Source: Pseudophaeomoniella oleicola
Lineage: Eukaryota; Ascomycota; Eurotiomycetes; Phaeomoniellales; Phaeomoniellaceae
NCBI GenBank assembly: GCA_003868215.1
Contig: QWDQ01000004.1
Span: forward strand, 186,001 to 250,000
Direction of reading: 5' to 3'
Length of the DNA: 64,000 nt
Part shown: in pieces, positions 44,494-58,895 of the stretch
Layout of the letters: each line of letters begins with the position of its first letter
Position numbering within the stretch: position 1 is the first letter of the stretch
Translations under genes and position numbers: made by a program
The notes under the pieces: generated by a model
Databases searched by the model: none
What the model saw: only the letters and a program-made list of their open reading frames with translations
What the model was told of the DNA's origin: nothing

Positions 44494-45685
44494 ATGTTTT
44501 CGAGGTCTTACGGGAATTTCTTGATCACGACGACGTCGACCACCACCAACAATCTATCAAACACATCGAGAGCGATCACTTCATTTCTGCTGTCGTCCTC
44601 ACAACGTTCTGCGCTAGCTACAACATCTCAATTACCAAGCTCGTTCCTCAATCGTCGGCTTCCTTTCTCGACGTCCACTTGTCGTTCTTACCCGAAAGGG
44701 ACCATGGCTTTTAATCAAGCTAAAGAAACGATCGATAGCGGGATGAATCCTGGGGAGCAGGCTGGTGAATTGAAGACGGGTGATTACAAGTATCGCCCTC
44801 CGTATCGGATACACGAGCCGAACGACAACTTCCATGCGATATGGGATGCGAGTTGTCATTGTGGGCGGGTGCAGTATCAGCTGTCGAGGGAGAAGCCGTT
44901 GAATGCCAAGTTCTGTCATTGTACGACATGTCAGGTCTTGCATGGTATGTGAACCGATCTCGTCTTTGTTTGAAGGACGCTCCGGATCGTTTGCACCGAG
45001 TACTTGTTTGTTTGGTAACATTGCTTTGGGCTCTGCTGACCAGGTCTCCGTCTAGGTGCACCTTTTCAGTGGGCTGCAATTTTCCACAAGGACGATATCA
45101 ACTTCACGGACGGTCATAACAACCTGACGTGGTACGATCCACCAAAGAAGATGCTCACCCATTCGCTCCCGTGCAAAGTGTCATGTTCATACTGTCGAAG
45201 TCCCATCATGGATGAAGGCAGAAACATGATTCTGCTGTATCCGGGATTGGTCAAGGGGATCGAGAAGAAGGAGAATTCTAAGTGTTTTGAAGTCTCGTAT
45301 GTGTGCCGTTCTCATTGTCCGCCTTGATTTTTCCCCGCCCCTGTCACTATCTCCAGGAGCCCAAACCACACATCCTACGCTCTAGGCTGCGTTGCTGCTA
45401 AAGGGTGTCCTCTCCTCTCAACCAGATTTGCTAATGCTAATATGTATGAGCAGGTGTCACATGTTCTATCATTCGCGGGTTGTCGACATCAACGATGGGA
45501 AGCCAAAATGGGCCGGTCTGGACAACCACTCGGACTTACTCGATGATCAAGGCAACGTCATCAAGAAATTCGAGGAACAGAAACCAGAGCCAGAGAAGAC
45601 AGCGGGAGACGAGCCCGATAATCGCAGGCTAGAAGAGCACACGCATGGTACTGAGGGAGATAGCGGTAAAAGCACGAAGATATGA
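44494..45685 (+). CDS. GFA-domain protein (glutathione-dependent formaldehyde-activating family)
   Basis: Exons 44494-44944, 45056-45296 and 45454-45685 (introns 111 and 157 bp) give 307 aa. The GFA/DUF636 zinc fold is seen in SCHCGRVQYQLS, FCHCTTCQVLHG|APFQWAA and the later CKVSCSYCRSPIMDEG. The first 70 residues (MFSRSYGNFLITTTSTTT onwards) are Ser/Thr/Arg-rich without acidic residues and could be a mitochondrial presequence. An internal ATG at 44704 sits in a strong context (ACCATGG) and would make a 237-residue cytosolic form, so dual targeting is possible. The C-terminus (about 230-307) is acidic and disordered. The substrate of the fungal members is uncertain; family name does not prove formaldehyde chemistry. 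Confidence 0.85.
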
Positions 45686-46179
45686 AGCCTGAATTGAATC
45701 CCTCCTTTCAAAGGGGGGTGATATATTAGGAGAGTGTTGGAGGTGCTCTAAAAGGGTTGGGATGATCAAAATGACCGTTATCTCAAATGACCGAGTCCCA
45801 TCCTTTGGGCCGGGGCAGATGTATTATTACTCAAGACAGTGATACGAATCCAGATAACAATCAAGATGTTGTGTTGGCGATCCTCAGTCCCGAATAAATT
45901 CCTGTGCCTGAAACCCCTAAAATACAGATTGCGGGGAAGCTCCGTCTACTAATACGTACTACGCATACATCTTGAAGTTGTACCTATTTGAGTAGCTGAG
46001 TCGAGTCACTTGCGCCATTTCCATCGACTACCCATACACATATCGCTTTCCACCGTTCATCCCTTCCTGTGAAAATTCGTGGTTCTTCTTGCATTGCACC
46101 CTTGACAATCGAGCATTATCCATAGTGACCCCGGCCGAGGTCTTGCGACTTAAGATCCGAAAGTGATCACAAGGTCAAC
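45686..46179. other. Intergenic region, no gene seen
   Basis: Spacer between two rightward genes; terminator of the GFA gene and promoter of the CFIm25 gene. Confidence 0.5.
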
Positions 46180-47127
<948 letters not shown>

Positions 47128-48852
47128 ACTGGTAGCTGAGAGGCAGCTCCGCTCACTCATAGCATGCAGCAGGGAGAATGACTCAACTGGATTCCCAGTC
47201 TTAGCACATGGACGCTTTATCACCAAGCTCTTGCGCTCTCCATCTTGCGTCTCAATGGCCGCAGGATAACCCCTATATGTGGTCGGCCCACTCAACAGAC
47301 GCTTCCTCAGTGCTCCTCAGTGCTCCGAAAACAACCTCTATCCCTTTGACCATTCCAACCCTCCGGCGTACGGCCGAAGCAGACGAAATCATCTCAGGTC
47401 CCACGTCAAATCCAGTGACAAAACGATGTCTCTCCGAAGGCCAAAGGCTCTGTGATGACGATACGATATAAGCACATACGAGCCCACCACATCGACTCTG
47501 CCTTTCCTTCCTCATGATCCTCCCACTCATATCGTTGTTTCGACAGAGTCAACTCCAGCTGGCATTCACGATAGCATCAGCTGTTGCGACACTGAGATCC
47601 TGCGGGACAACAAGGCCAACTCCTGAAGCATGAAAATAGGCGGGAAGGAGGAAAGGTGGGGATTTAGCAAGCGGGATTCAAACCGGTCGTAGTACGAGGA
47701 CCACTGCTTCTCAAGCAAGCTTCTTTTTTCCTGCTCCGGAACAAGTTGAAAGATCGGAAAAAAGCAGAGTCTGGAAAACTTCGGAAAGCATAGGCACGTG
47801 AGGACACTTTCTCAAGGAAGGAATAGTATTTGAAGGATATAATCCAAATCGGATTTACCTATGAAACAAGGCAATTTTCCAATATCTCATCTTCCAAACA
47901 ACGCGTCAGAAATATAAACACATCTCTCTCTCTCCCTCTCCCTGCCCCTCCACATTGTCATCCTCGTCCTTCCCCTCATTGGGTCTGTTTTCTGAGGGAT
48001 CCAATACCCCACTGATCCAACCACGGAATCCCTTTCAATTCGATTCAATGCATGATTTCATGCGCGTAAGTATTCGATCCGTACAATTACAATTGTGTAT
48101 ACACTTCCATCGTATTGGTTTCTTCCCTTTTTGCCTTTTTGATGGTTAGAGAAGTGGAGAGAGAGAGGGATGGAGGAATGGAGGGAGGCAGGGAAAGGTG
48201 TGATGATAGTTCTTTCGGAGGGAGTGGTAGGTAGTAGGTAGTCGGATAGATCTCGGGGGAAGCTGAACAAGTAGGACGGTATCACGTGGGAGGTTGAAGG
48301 GGAGTGTGTGTCTGGTTTTTTTCCATTGTCGAGGAAAAGAGATCTTTCCAGTTGACAAGGTTGGTTCTAGGCACACGCACCCAAAAGCAAAGCCTGAGTC
48401 TCTCCGTCTCGTCTCGTACGCAAGTTAGATGAACTATACGGTAGTTGTGCTGCCCAAGTCGCATACCGTTCATTGTTTTGAACTGCCCTTCAACAACAGG
48501 TGTGGTCATTGGTTGCGGTTGATTGATCTGCGTATGCTCGTAGGGAGGCGGAGAAAAGGGTAATTTGGCTGAGATCGAGACTGACCCTGGCGGTAAGATT
48601 GCTTGAAAGGCATTACTCCATGCTTTATATGCCTTGACTCAAAGAGACCTTGAGAGCACCTGATTCACTTGCATCTTGGTCTTCTCCGAGGTGACTGTGA
48701 CCTGCGTATGTTCTATAAGGGTCCTATGAAGAATATCATCAATAGAAGCTCATACCTTGCCGGTGGATATTATTATCGCTTGAACCTGGACAGACTCCAA
48801 GGGGGCGGTGCGAGATAAGAAACGAATGAGAACAATGGGAGAGGGTAGTATT
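47128..48852. other. 1.7-kb gene-poor region
   Basis: No gene is supported. It contains a (CT)n-type run at about 47920-47945, purine-rich tracts at 48150-48200 and a GGTAGGTAGTAGGTAGT tract at about 48226-48242. Short frames show no conserved motif. Confidence 0.5.
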
Positions 48853-49008
48853 TTACCATTGACCTAGGCACTTAGTACAGAAATCTCCGATCATTTCAGT
48901 ACACATATCCCAGCTGTCACAATCTAGGGGTCTTGAGCAGAGCCGGTGATAAGTTCGACCGCGGTGATTGCAGAGAGTATAGCGGGGGGTTACTTCGAAG
49001 CACATCAT
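48853..49008 (-). CDS. Possible small Cys/His-rich protein
   Basis: A 51-codon frame starting MMCFEVTPRYTLCNHRGR and ending FCTKCLGQW. Cysteine and histidine spacing is regular (C..C.H...H..C...C...C...C..C), with a final CxxC, reminiscent of small zinc-binding fungal proteins that begin with a C-x(n)-Y-x-C-G-H type motif. There is no signal peptide. An upstream exon could exist, since the frame stays open to 49077. No database check was possible and chance cannot be excluded. Confidence 0.3.
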   Translation of the reverse strand: MMCFEVTPRYTLCNHRGRTYHRLCSRPLDCDSWDMCTEMIGDFCTKCLGQW

Positions 49009-50495
49009 GTCATCGATAGGCCGTAGGGATGATTGGACGAGATTGGGTGATGTTGAAATGCAAGATGATCCTTCCAAAGCGGTGTGGAAGCTTGTCTCGT
49101 GCCGTTGGGCTTGACAGTATTATACAGTGACTTGGAGAGAGATGCTGCGAGAGTATACAGCAGACAATCTGCAGCAAGCCAATGCAAATATTGACAACAA
49201 AAGCTGACAAGGGTAGGGAGATATTGATATGGGATCTGGTGTCACAAGTAAGTCGTTCGGATGACTACCAGTCCAATGTAGATGTACGCCGAATAATGAC
49301 TTTAACAGCCGTATTTCAGCAGTAGTCCGGGCGTTCGTATAAGAAGTGTATCTCTCGAACAGACCGTGCAAAGTCAAAAGACATTCGCCTGACCGACTGA
49401 ACTGTAAATTCCCTCGTCGACGACGCGAATGTAGGATCGAGTGAATGACACATTGACATAATGGACGAACACAAGATGAGCTTGAATTGAATATAGAGTC
49501 AATTTCTCAAGGAGTCTGTTCCGCCATGTTCCGGAATGATCAATAGGGGAATGGGATGAGATTGTCATTGCCCAGAGGAGGTATTTGATAAGAGCGATAC
49601 CCCAGCGAGATCGTTGTCTCCTGGGGGTAGTGGAAGCCGGACACGATTTTGTACATAGTATGGCTTGACAATCATGGAACACAAGATCCCTGCACGTATG
49701 TATTGCCGATGGCAGTGATTTCCGATCATACGAAGTGGAAACAATGCTGCCAAGTTATCGACGACGAATGATATTGGTGGAGAGAACGATAGTACGAGCC
49801 TTAGTAAGCCCCCCATCCCAACATCACCGATCCTTACATAAGTGATCTGATTCGGATGGACGTATGAGGCGATGCTATCAAGCCCGGGTGCGCGGCCGGC
49901 CATACTATCAACCCCACAGCATACTACGTAGTGCGTAGTATGTTCGCTGAACCTAGGATAGGTAACAGTGGTGTGAGCACCTGGTAAAGGCAACGCATCA
50001 AGGCATCTGGACACTGTCACCATACTAGATGACTTGCAAGTCGGAATTGTGCGGACCGTTACAAGCAGAAGAACAGACCCATGTCGATCCTGGCCGGTAA
50101 GCTAGGTTATTTCAGATTACCACTGGAGGTCTACTTTCTTTCATATAGACCTGGTCTGACGATGCAAATTGCTACTTAGCCTCAAATGCTGATACGCACG
50201 ATGATAGTCCACATGACGCTTTGAGAGGACAAGTTGTCGATGGCCTCATCCCTGTGAGGTTGAGGATCGATAGTGAAGATGGTGGCAGTACTACACTGAA
50301 TACACGGGCCGCCACTTCACCGCCTTGACTTGCCGCCCGGCGTTTTCAGCAGCGCCCAATTCCGCAGGCAGAATATGCGCGTCACCTACGGCCGCCATGA
50401 CCACACGGCCGGTAGAACAATAGAAAGTTTAGGTACGCAGTCAAGGGAAATTGCATTTTTTCCCTTGTTTGATCACCTGGCTTTTGTTACAGCAA
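49009..50495. other. 1.5-kb gene-poor region and STE23-type promoter
   Basis: No gene is supported. A small palindrome ACTACGTAGTGCGTAGT lies at about 49922-49938. A possible 5' UTR intron (GTACGC at 50433 to AG at 50492) directly precedes the start codon of the peptidase gene; this is suggested by splice signals only. Confidence 0.45.
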
Positions 50496-53400
50496 ATGCG
50501 GCGCCTATTTCGAGCGGCCGGTCTTGTCATCTCCAGAAGTGCCTTCCTTCCTCGAGTTTCTCCGTGTACCCTCACTATCGGTTCTCGTCTGGCCGGTGAG
50601 CCATCGCAACTGCGCTCTCTCACGCGAAACTTCGCAACGTCTGAAGCTACATTCGCAATGACTCTGGCCGATCGTGTCACCGATGATCTGGAGAAACCGC
50701 TTCTTGACAACAGATCTTACCGTGTCATCAGATTGCCGAATAAGCTCGAGGCCTTGCTCGTACATGATCCAGACACGGATAAAGCCAGCGCAAGTGTCAA
50801 TGTCAACGTGGGCAATTTCTGCGATGAGGAGGATATGCCGGGGATGGCGCACGCCGTCGAACACTTATTGTTCATGGGCACGAAGAAGTTCCAATCTGAA
50901 AACGAGTACAACGTCTATCTGAATGCCCATTCAGGATACTCAAACGCATACACCGCTGCCACAGAAACGAACTACTATTTTGAATGCGCAGCGTCAGCTG
51001 AACCGACCCATCCTGCGGGTGATAGTGATGCCACTGAAACGGTCGAAGATCCAAAGTCTGGCCCGTTGTATGGCGCTCTCGACAGGTTCGCTCAATTCTT
51101 TGTGGCACCTCTCTTTCTCGAGTCTACTCTGGACCGAGAACTGCGTGCAGTAGACTCAGAAAACAAGAAAAACCTGCAAAACGACCAATGGAGGCTTTCC
51201 CAACTCTCTAAGTCGCTTGCGAACCCGGCGCATCCATATCACAAGTTTTCCACCGGAAATCTCCAGACACTTCGAGACGAACCCTTGAAGCGCGATGTCA
51301 AGATAAGGGATGCATTCATGGATTTTTACGCGAGACATTATTCAGCAAACCGAATGAAATTGGTTGTATTGGGTAGAGAGTCGCTGGACGTGTTAGAGGA
51401 TTGGGTTATCGAACTGTTTTCCGACGTCAAGAACAAGGATCTTCCTCAGAACAGATGGGATGGGATAGACATTTGCACGCCCGACCAGTTGTCAACTCAA
51501 GTCTTTGCTAAACCCGTCATGGAGTCCCGCTCTCTGGAGATGTACTTTCCATACCGAGATGAAGAGAGTATGTTTGAGACTCAGCCTAGCCACTACATCA
51601 GTCATCTACTAGGTCACGAGGGCCCGGGGAGTGTATTGGCATACCTCAAAGAGCAGGGTTGGGCCAACGCCCTCTCATCAGGCGCACATCCGCTTTGTCC
51701 CGGCTCTGCGTTCTTTACGTTATCCATCAAACTCACCCCGGAAGGCCTCAGACAGTACCAGGAAGTAGTGAAAATCATCTTTCAGTATATTTCTTTAATG
51801 CAACAGACTCCTCCGCAAAATTGGATCTTCGAGGAGATGAAGGCAGTCGCTGATGTCGACTTCAAATTCAGACAAAAGACCCCTGCAAGTAAGTTCACAA
51901 GCAGGATGAGTAGCGTTATGCAGAAACCACTCCCACGTTCATGGCTTCTCAGTGGCTTGCTCAAGTTAAGAAAATTTGATGCCAAAGCAATCACCGAAGG
52001 CATGCAGTTCTTGAGACCGGACAACTTTCGCATGTTCATTGTCAACCAGGACCACAAGGGCGGTTGGGATCAGAAGGAGGTCTGGTATGGCACGGAGTAC
52101 AGAGTCGAGAAAATACCAGAAAATTTCCATTCGGAATTGGTCAAGGCTCTGGAGAGCAAGCCAGAAGACAGGCCTGCAGAGTTGCATTTGCCCCATAGGA
52201 ACGAGTTTATCCCTACTCGGCTAGACGTGGAGAAAAAGGATGTCACTGAGCCTGCAAAGGCCCCAAAGCTCATCCGGAACGATGAAACGGTCCGTCTATG
52301 GTATAAGAAGGACGACACATTCTGGGTACCCAAAGGAAGCATAGTCATCAACCTTCGCAATCCACTTGCATACTCGACCCCTGCAAACTATGTCAAGACC
52401 ATGCTTTACTGCATGCTTGTGCAGGATGCCCTCTCAGAGTACTCTTACGACGCTGAAATATCTGGTCTGGATTACAACCTCTCAGGCTCTCTCGGCGGCC
52501 TCAATATTCATGTCAGTGGCTATAATGATAAGATGTCCGTCCTCTTGAAGAAGGTTCTCACCTCAATGCAAGCCTTGAAGATCAGACAAGACAGGTTTGA
52601 AGTGATCAAAGAACGGCTTCAACGGTCGTACAACAACTGGGACTTCCAGCAGCCATTCCATATGATTTCTGCCTTTACGCGATGGCTGAATGCGGAGAGA
52701 CTTTATATCAAAGATGAGTATGCTCCTGAATTGGAGCCCATCAACGCAGAGGATGTTCGACAATTTTTCCCGCAACTGCTCTCTCAAGCGCATGCCGAGA
52801 TTCTGGTGCACGGAAATCTGTATAAGGAGGACGCGTTTTCAATGACCAAACTTGTGGAGGACACCTTAAAGTTTAGGCCTTTACCGCCAGCGCAGTGGAA
52901 CATCAGGAGGAATATGATTATACCTTCTGGAAGCGATTTTACATACCAGCGACCGCTCAAGGATCCCGCAAACATCAATCACTGCATCGAATATTTTCTT
53001 TATGTCGGAGCAGTGAGCGACAGAGATCTCCACGCCCAGCTTCAATTGTTGGCTCAGATGACAGATGAGCCTGCATTCAACCAGCTACGTACAAAAGAGC
53101 AGCTTGGGTATGTGGTATGGAGCGGCTACCGTACTACCGCTACGACAATGGGATATCGAGTGGTCATCCAGAGCGAACGACCTGGAGATTACCTCGAACA
53201 ACGCATCAATGCTTTTTTGACACGGTTTGGCCAAGATCTGAAGAGCATGTCATCGAGCGAGTTTGAGAGCCATAGACGAAGTTTGATCAATCGGAGACGA
53301 GAGAAATTGAAGAACCTCGACTCGGAAACGAGCAGATTCAGTAATCATATCGATTCTGAGTTCTACGATTTTAATCAAGTCGACGAAGATGTGGCGGCAA

Positions 53401-53939
53401 TCCGTCAGATCACAAAGGAGGAAATGCTCGAGTTCTTTGCCAAATTCATTGATCCTAAATCTTCGGAGCGTGCGAAGCTCTCAATCTATCTTGTTGCGGC
53501 ATCCGAGGCTCCGACGTCGGCCGACGTGGATCTGGAGGAGCAGAAGAGTAAGTTTGTTGATGTCATTGGTAAGGTACTTGGAGCCGCAGGAATCGACGCA
53601 GAGCCAGAAAAGGTTGCCAACGCATTTAGAGTAGTCGATATCACTACCAGCGACCACGACAAGATGCTTTCAACCATGAAGGATCTTCTCCCGGAGACCC
53701 TCCCCGCGGAGAAGGTAACGGCCCTGATGGAGCAAGGTAAGCAACTATTACCCCAGGTACTGGCTAGTATTGGCGTCAAGCCGCCTGTAGAGGAAGCTTC
53801 GTCGGATGCAGTGGGTCCCATCAAGCCGACGACATACATCGAGGATGTTCGGGCGTGGAAGGCAGGGCTGAGGGTCAGCGAAGGCGCCAAGCCCCTGACT
53901 GACCTCAGTGAGTTCGAGGAACGTGAGCCGAAGCTATGA
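50496..53939 (+). CDS. STE23: Insulysin-type M16 metallopeptidase (insulin-degrading enzyme/Ste23 homologue)
   Basis: An intronless frame of 1,147 aa. The inverted zinc motif HAVEH is at residues 119-123 in GMAHAVEHLLFMGTKKF, and the distal zinc ligand is Glu222 in LRAVDSENKKN. LGHEGPGSVLAYLKEQGWAN and the C-terminal TKEQLGYVVWSGYR fit pitrilysin-family exopeptidasome enzymes. It cleaves small peptides in an enclosed chamber. Between the motif and Glu222 there is an insertion of about 22 residues (around AEPTHPAGDSDATETVEDPK) relative to human IDE. The first 50 residues are Arg/Ser-rich and could be a mitochondrial presequence. A second in-frame ATG (50658, MTLADRVTDDLEKP) sits at the usual cytosolic start, so two isoforms are plausible. 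Confidence 0.95.
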   Translation: MRRLFRAAGLVISRSAFLPRVSPCTLTIGSRLAGEPSQLRSLTRNFATSEATFAMTLADRVTDDLEKPLLDNRSYRVIRLPNKLEALLVHDPDTDKASASVNVNVGNFCDEEDMPGMAHAVEHLLFMGTKKFQSENEYNVYLNAHSGYSNAYTAATETNYYFECAASAEPTHPAGDSDATETVEDPKSGPLYGALDRFAQFFVAPLFLESTLDRELRAVDSENKKNLQNDQWRLSQLSKSLANPAHPYHKFSTGNLQTLRDEPLKRDVKIRDAFMDFYARHYSANRMKLVVLGRESLDVLEDWVIELFSDVKNKDLPQNRWDGIDICTPDQLSTQVFAKPVMESRSLEMYFPYRDEESMFETQPSHYISHLLGHEGPGSVLAYLKEQGWANALSSGAHPLCPGSAFFTLSIKLTPEGLRQYQEVVKIIFQYISLMQQTPPQNWIFEEMKAVADVDFKFRQKTPASKFTSRMSSVMQKPLPRSWLLSGLLKLRKFDAKAITEGMQFLRPDNFRMFIVNQDHKGGWDQKEVWYGTEYRVEKIPENFHSELVKALESKPEDRPAELHLPHRNEFIPTRLDVEKKDVTEPAKAPKLIRNDETVRLWYKKDDTFWVPKGSIVINLRNPLAYSTPANYVKTMLYCMLVQDALSEYSYDAEISGLDYNLSGSLGGLNIHVSGYNDKMSVLLKKVLTSMQALKIRQDRFEVIKERLQRSYNNWDFQQPFHMISAFTRWLNAERLYIKDEYAPELEPINAEDVRQFFPQLLSQAHAEILVHGNLYKEDAFSMTKLVEDTLKFRPLPPAQWNIRRNMIIPSGSDFTYQRPLKDPANINHCIEYFLYVGAVSDRDLHAQLQLLAQMTDEPAFNQLRTKEQLGYVVWSGYRTTATTMGYRVVIQSERPGDYLEQRINAFLTRFGQDLKSMSSSEFESHRRSLINRRREKLKNLDSETSRFSNHIDSEFYDFNQVDEDVAAIRQITKEEMLEFFAKFIDPKSSERAKLSIYLVAASEAPTSADVDLEEQKSKFVDVIGKVLGAAGIDAEPEKVANAFRVVDITTSDHDKMLSTMKDLLPETLPAEKVTALMEQGKQLLPQVLASIGVKPPVEEASSDAVGPIKPTTYIEDVRAWKAGLRVSEGAKPLTDLSEFEEREPKL

Positions 53940-54359
53940 ATTGGGATATATCATAAATACAAAATTCTCGTTTTCTTCATCTGGCCAACAACATATTGTT
54001 ACGTAGCGGACAAAAGAAAGACTTGCCTGCTGGAGAAACCCTCCGACAACAGTATATACATAATAATAACCAAAGGCTACATTAGTAAGGATGGCGATAG
54101 CTACTGCATATGGAGTTGGTGACAGTGTTGTCACCTAATGAGGACACGTTCATCGTTCGGAACACCTTCTCAAAATTGTTCATTGGCATCGAGATAATTT
54201 AGTCAAGCTAGGCAGAGACCGACCTGCGCGGGCACACAACATAACGTCGATTTCTCTCCTTTTCAGGCGATAACAATCGTATTGTCTTCGTCGCTATCTC
54301 ACTCCTTGTTGAGGTTCTCAGAAGTCTTCAAGCACGTCGTTATCGTCAAGACCGTCACC
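53940..54359. other. Intergenic region, no gene seen
   Basis: Terminator of the M16 peptidase and promoter of PHO88. A short minus-strand hydrophobic frame here is discussed under rejected items. Confidence 0.5.
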
Positions 54360-55055
54360 ATGAATCCCGCAGTGTAAGCGTTGGCGCAAGCGCAGCAGCC
54401 TTGGGTATCCAGACATGCGACAATTAACTAACACGTTCATCCAGTACCAACCTTGTCATCATCCTTGGGATGATGCAGGTGTCCAAGAAGATTGATTTCG
54501 AGGACCCTCAGGTTCTCATGGGGGTGCGGATTCTTTACGTTGTTTCGAACCTGATCATCGCTGGCGTCTATCTTTATATTCAACAGCAGATCAACAAGAA
54601 GAAGGGTATGAACTCTCGATTGAACAACAGCTTCGCGCACATGGTTGACATAATCCCACATAGATCTCACCACAATTAAGTACGTCGAACCAGCTCCAAT
54701 GGGATCTGGCGAAGATCCAAAGCTGGTTACCACGACTGTACAAGAGTATGATAACAGCCAATTGAAATCGGCCTACAAGTCGCAATTGATGGGCGTGGGC
54801 ATGATGGCAGTCATGCACCTCTACTTCAAATACACCAATCCACTCCTCATTCAATCTATTCTGCCAGTCAAGGGCGTTCTGGAAGGCAACTTGGTCAAGG
54901 TCCACATTCTCGGGAAACCAGCTAGTGGCGATCTCAAGCGGCCATGGAAGGCTGCCGGCGGCATGATGGGTATGGGACAAGGCGAGATCAAGTCGGACAA
55001 AGCAAGCATTGAGGCTGCGGAGAGGGCTGGAAGGGGAGGTGCCAAGGAGGAATAA
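54360..55055 (+). CDS. PHO88: Pho88-family ER membrane protein (SND3)
   Basis: Exons 54360-54373 (14 nt), 54445-54605 and 54664-55055 (introns 71 and 58 bp) give 188 aa, the family's usual length. The joined start reads MNPAVTNLVIILGMMQVSKK, followed by DFEDPQVLMGVRILYVVSN, a TM helix, QQQINKKKDLTTIKYVEPA, TTTVQEYDNSQLKSAYKSQL and HLYFKYTNPLLIQSILPVK. Yeast Pho88 was found through phosphate uptake and is now known as Snd3, a component of the SRP-independent ER targeting route. All three exons are needed to give the conserved sequence. Confidence 0.94.
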
Positions 55056-57955
<2,900 letters not shown>

Positions 57956-58895
57956 ACGAGTCTCATGGGTATCTTGATGCAATGAGAGGGCCAGGTCGTG
58001 GACGGAGTACGGGAAAGGTTCAAGCAGTCCGCTGAAGTTGAATCAATTCGTATTGTTCATGCAATACAGGTCAAGCTAGACTCCATTCACTGCGATCATG
58101 GATTAGACTATCCTTTCAAAAAGATGAAGAATCAATAATAAAGAAATTATGAGAACCACAATACTTGCGTGATCTGTCTGAATGAGACTCTTATATTTGC
58201 AGTAACGTTAGTTCAACACGTAGAACGTTGATGATATGTAACAAACGATCTATGATACCCTTCAAGGGGAGTAAGAATCTAGGATTGTTTAGGCATTTCT
58301 CAACTTTAAAGACATACATGCCGATGAAAGCAGTTATTAACGAGAGCATGAATCGTAGCAACTTGTCGTAGGCCATTAATCTCATTCTCAAGGCCTGTCG
58401 TCAAAAAACAGCTCTTGTGCCATCAGGCATTGGGTATAAGCTTGGCTAAGCCGATCACGTGATGATGCTTGTTGACTTTCTAAATCCGAACAATTGACAT
58501 TGGCCTTTTACCCATACATCTCAGCGGACGTGACCAAGGCAGCACAAAAGACTCAAAATCATTCATATCCAGAAGTTTGGGTTCCGTTATTTTGTGCTGC
58601 CGTCGCGTGGGAGTTTTTGTGGCAGCCGTGCATTTCGCTGTGCTTTCACTACCAGATTTCGGATCTGTGAACTCTCAAGTCACCCACGAACCGGACTAGT
58701 TTCATCAAGACCGTCAGAGGATTATTGCTATCCGGCGTCAAAACAGCTGCTGCATTTGCTCATTCACTGTTAAGCAATTCAATCTATTATTGGATCACTT
58801 ACAACCTCGGCTTTCTCACATTTCTTATTTGTTCCATCCTTCCTCAATCATGAACCACACATCACTCCTTTGACCAGTTCTTCACACCCTTCAAT
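57956..58895. other. Intergenic region, no gene seen
   Basis: GAPDH terminator (AT-rich at 58080-58160) and the HDA1 promoter. No gene or clear repeat. Confidence 0.5.

Noticed and set aside
47665-47712. tRNA-like B-box (reads GGTTTGAATCCC on the minus strand)
   Set aside because: No cloverleaf: T-arm and acceptor stem do not pair and no A-box lies at the right distance.
53934-54134. 66-codon minus-strand hydrophobic frame (NVAFGYYYVYTVVGGFLQQ)
   Set aside because: Could be the first exon of a tiny membrane protein with a GC-AG donor, but no second exon, family match or promoter context was found.
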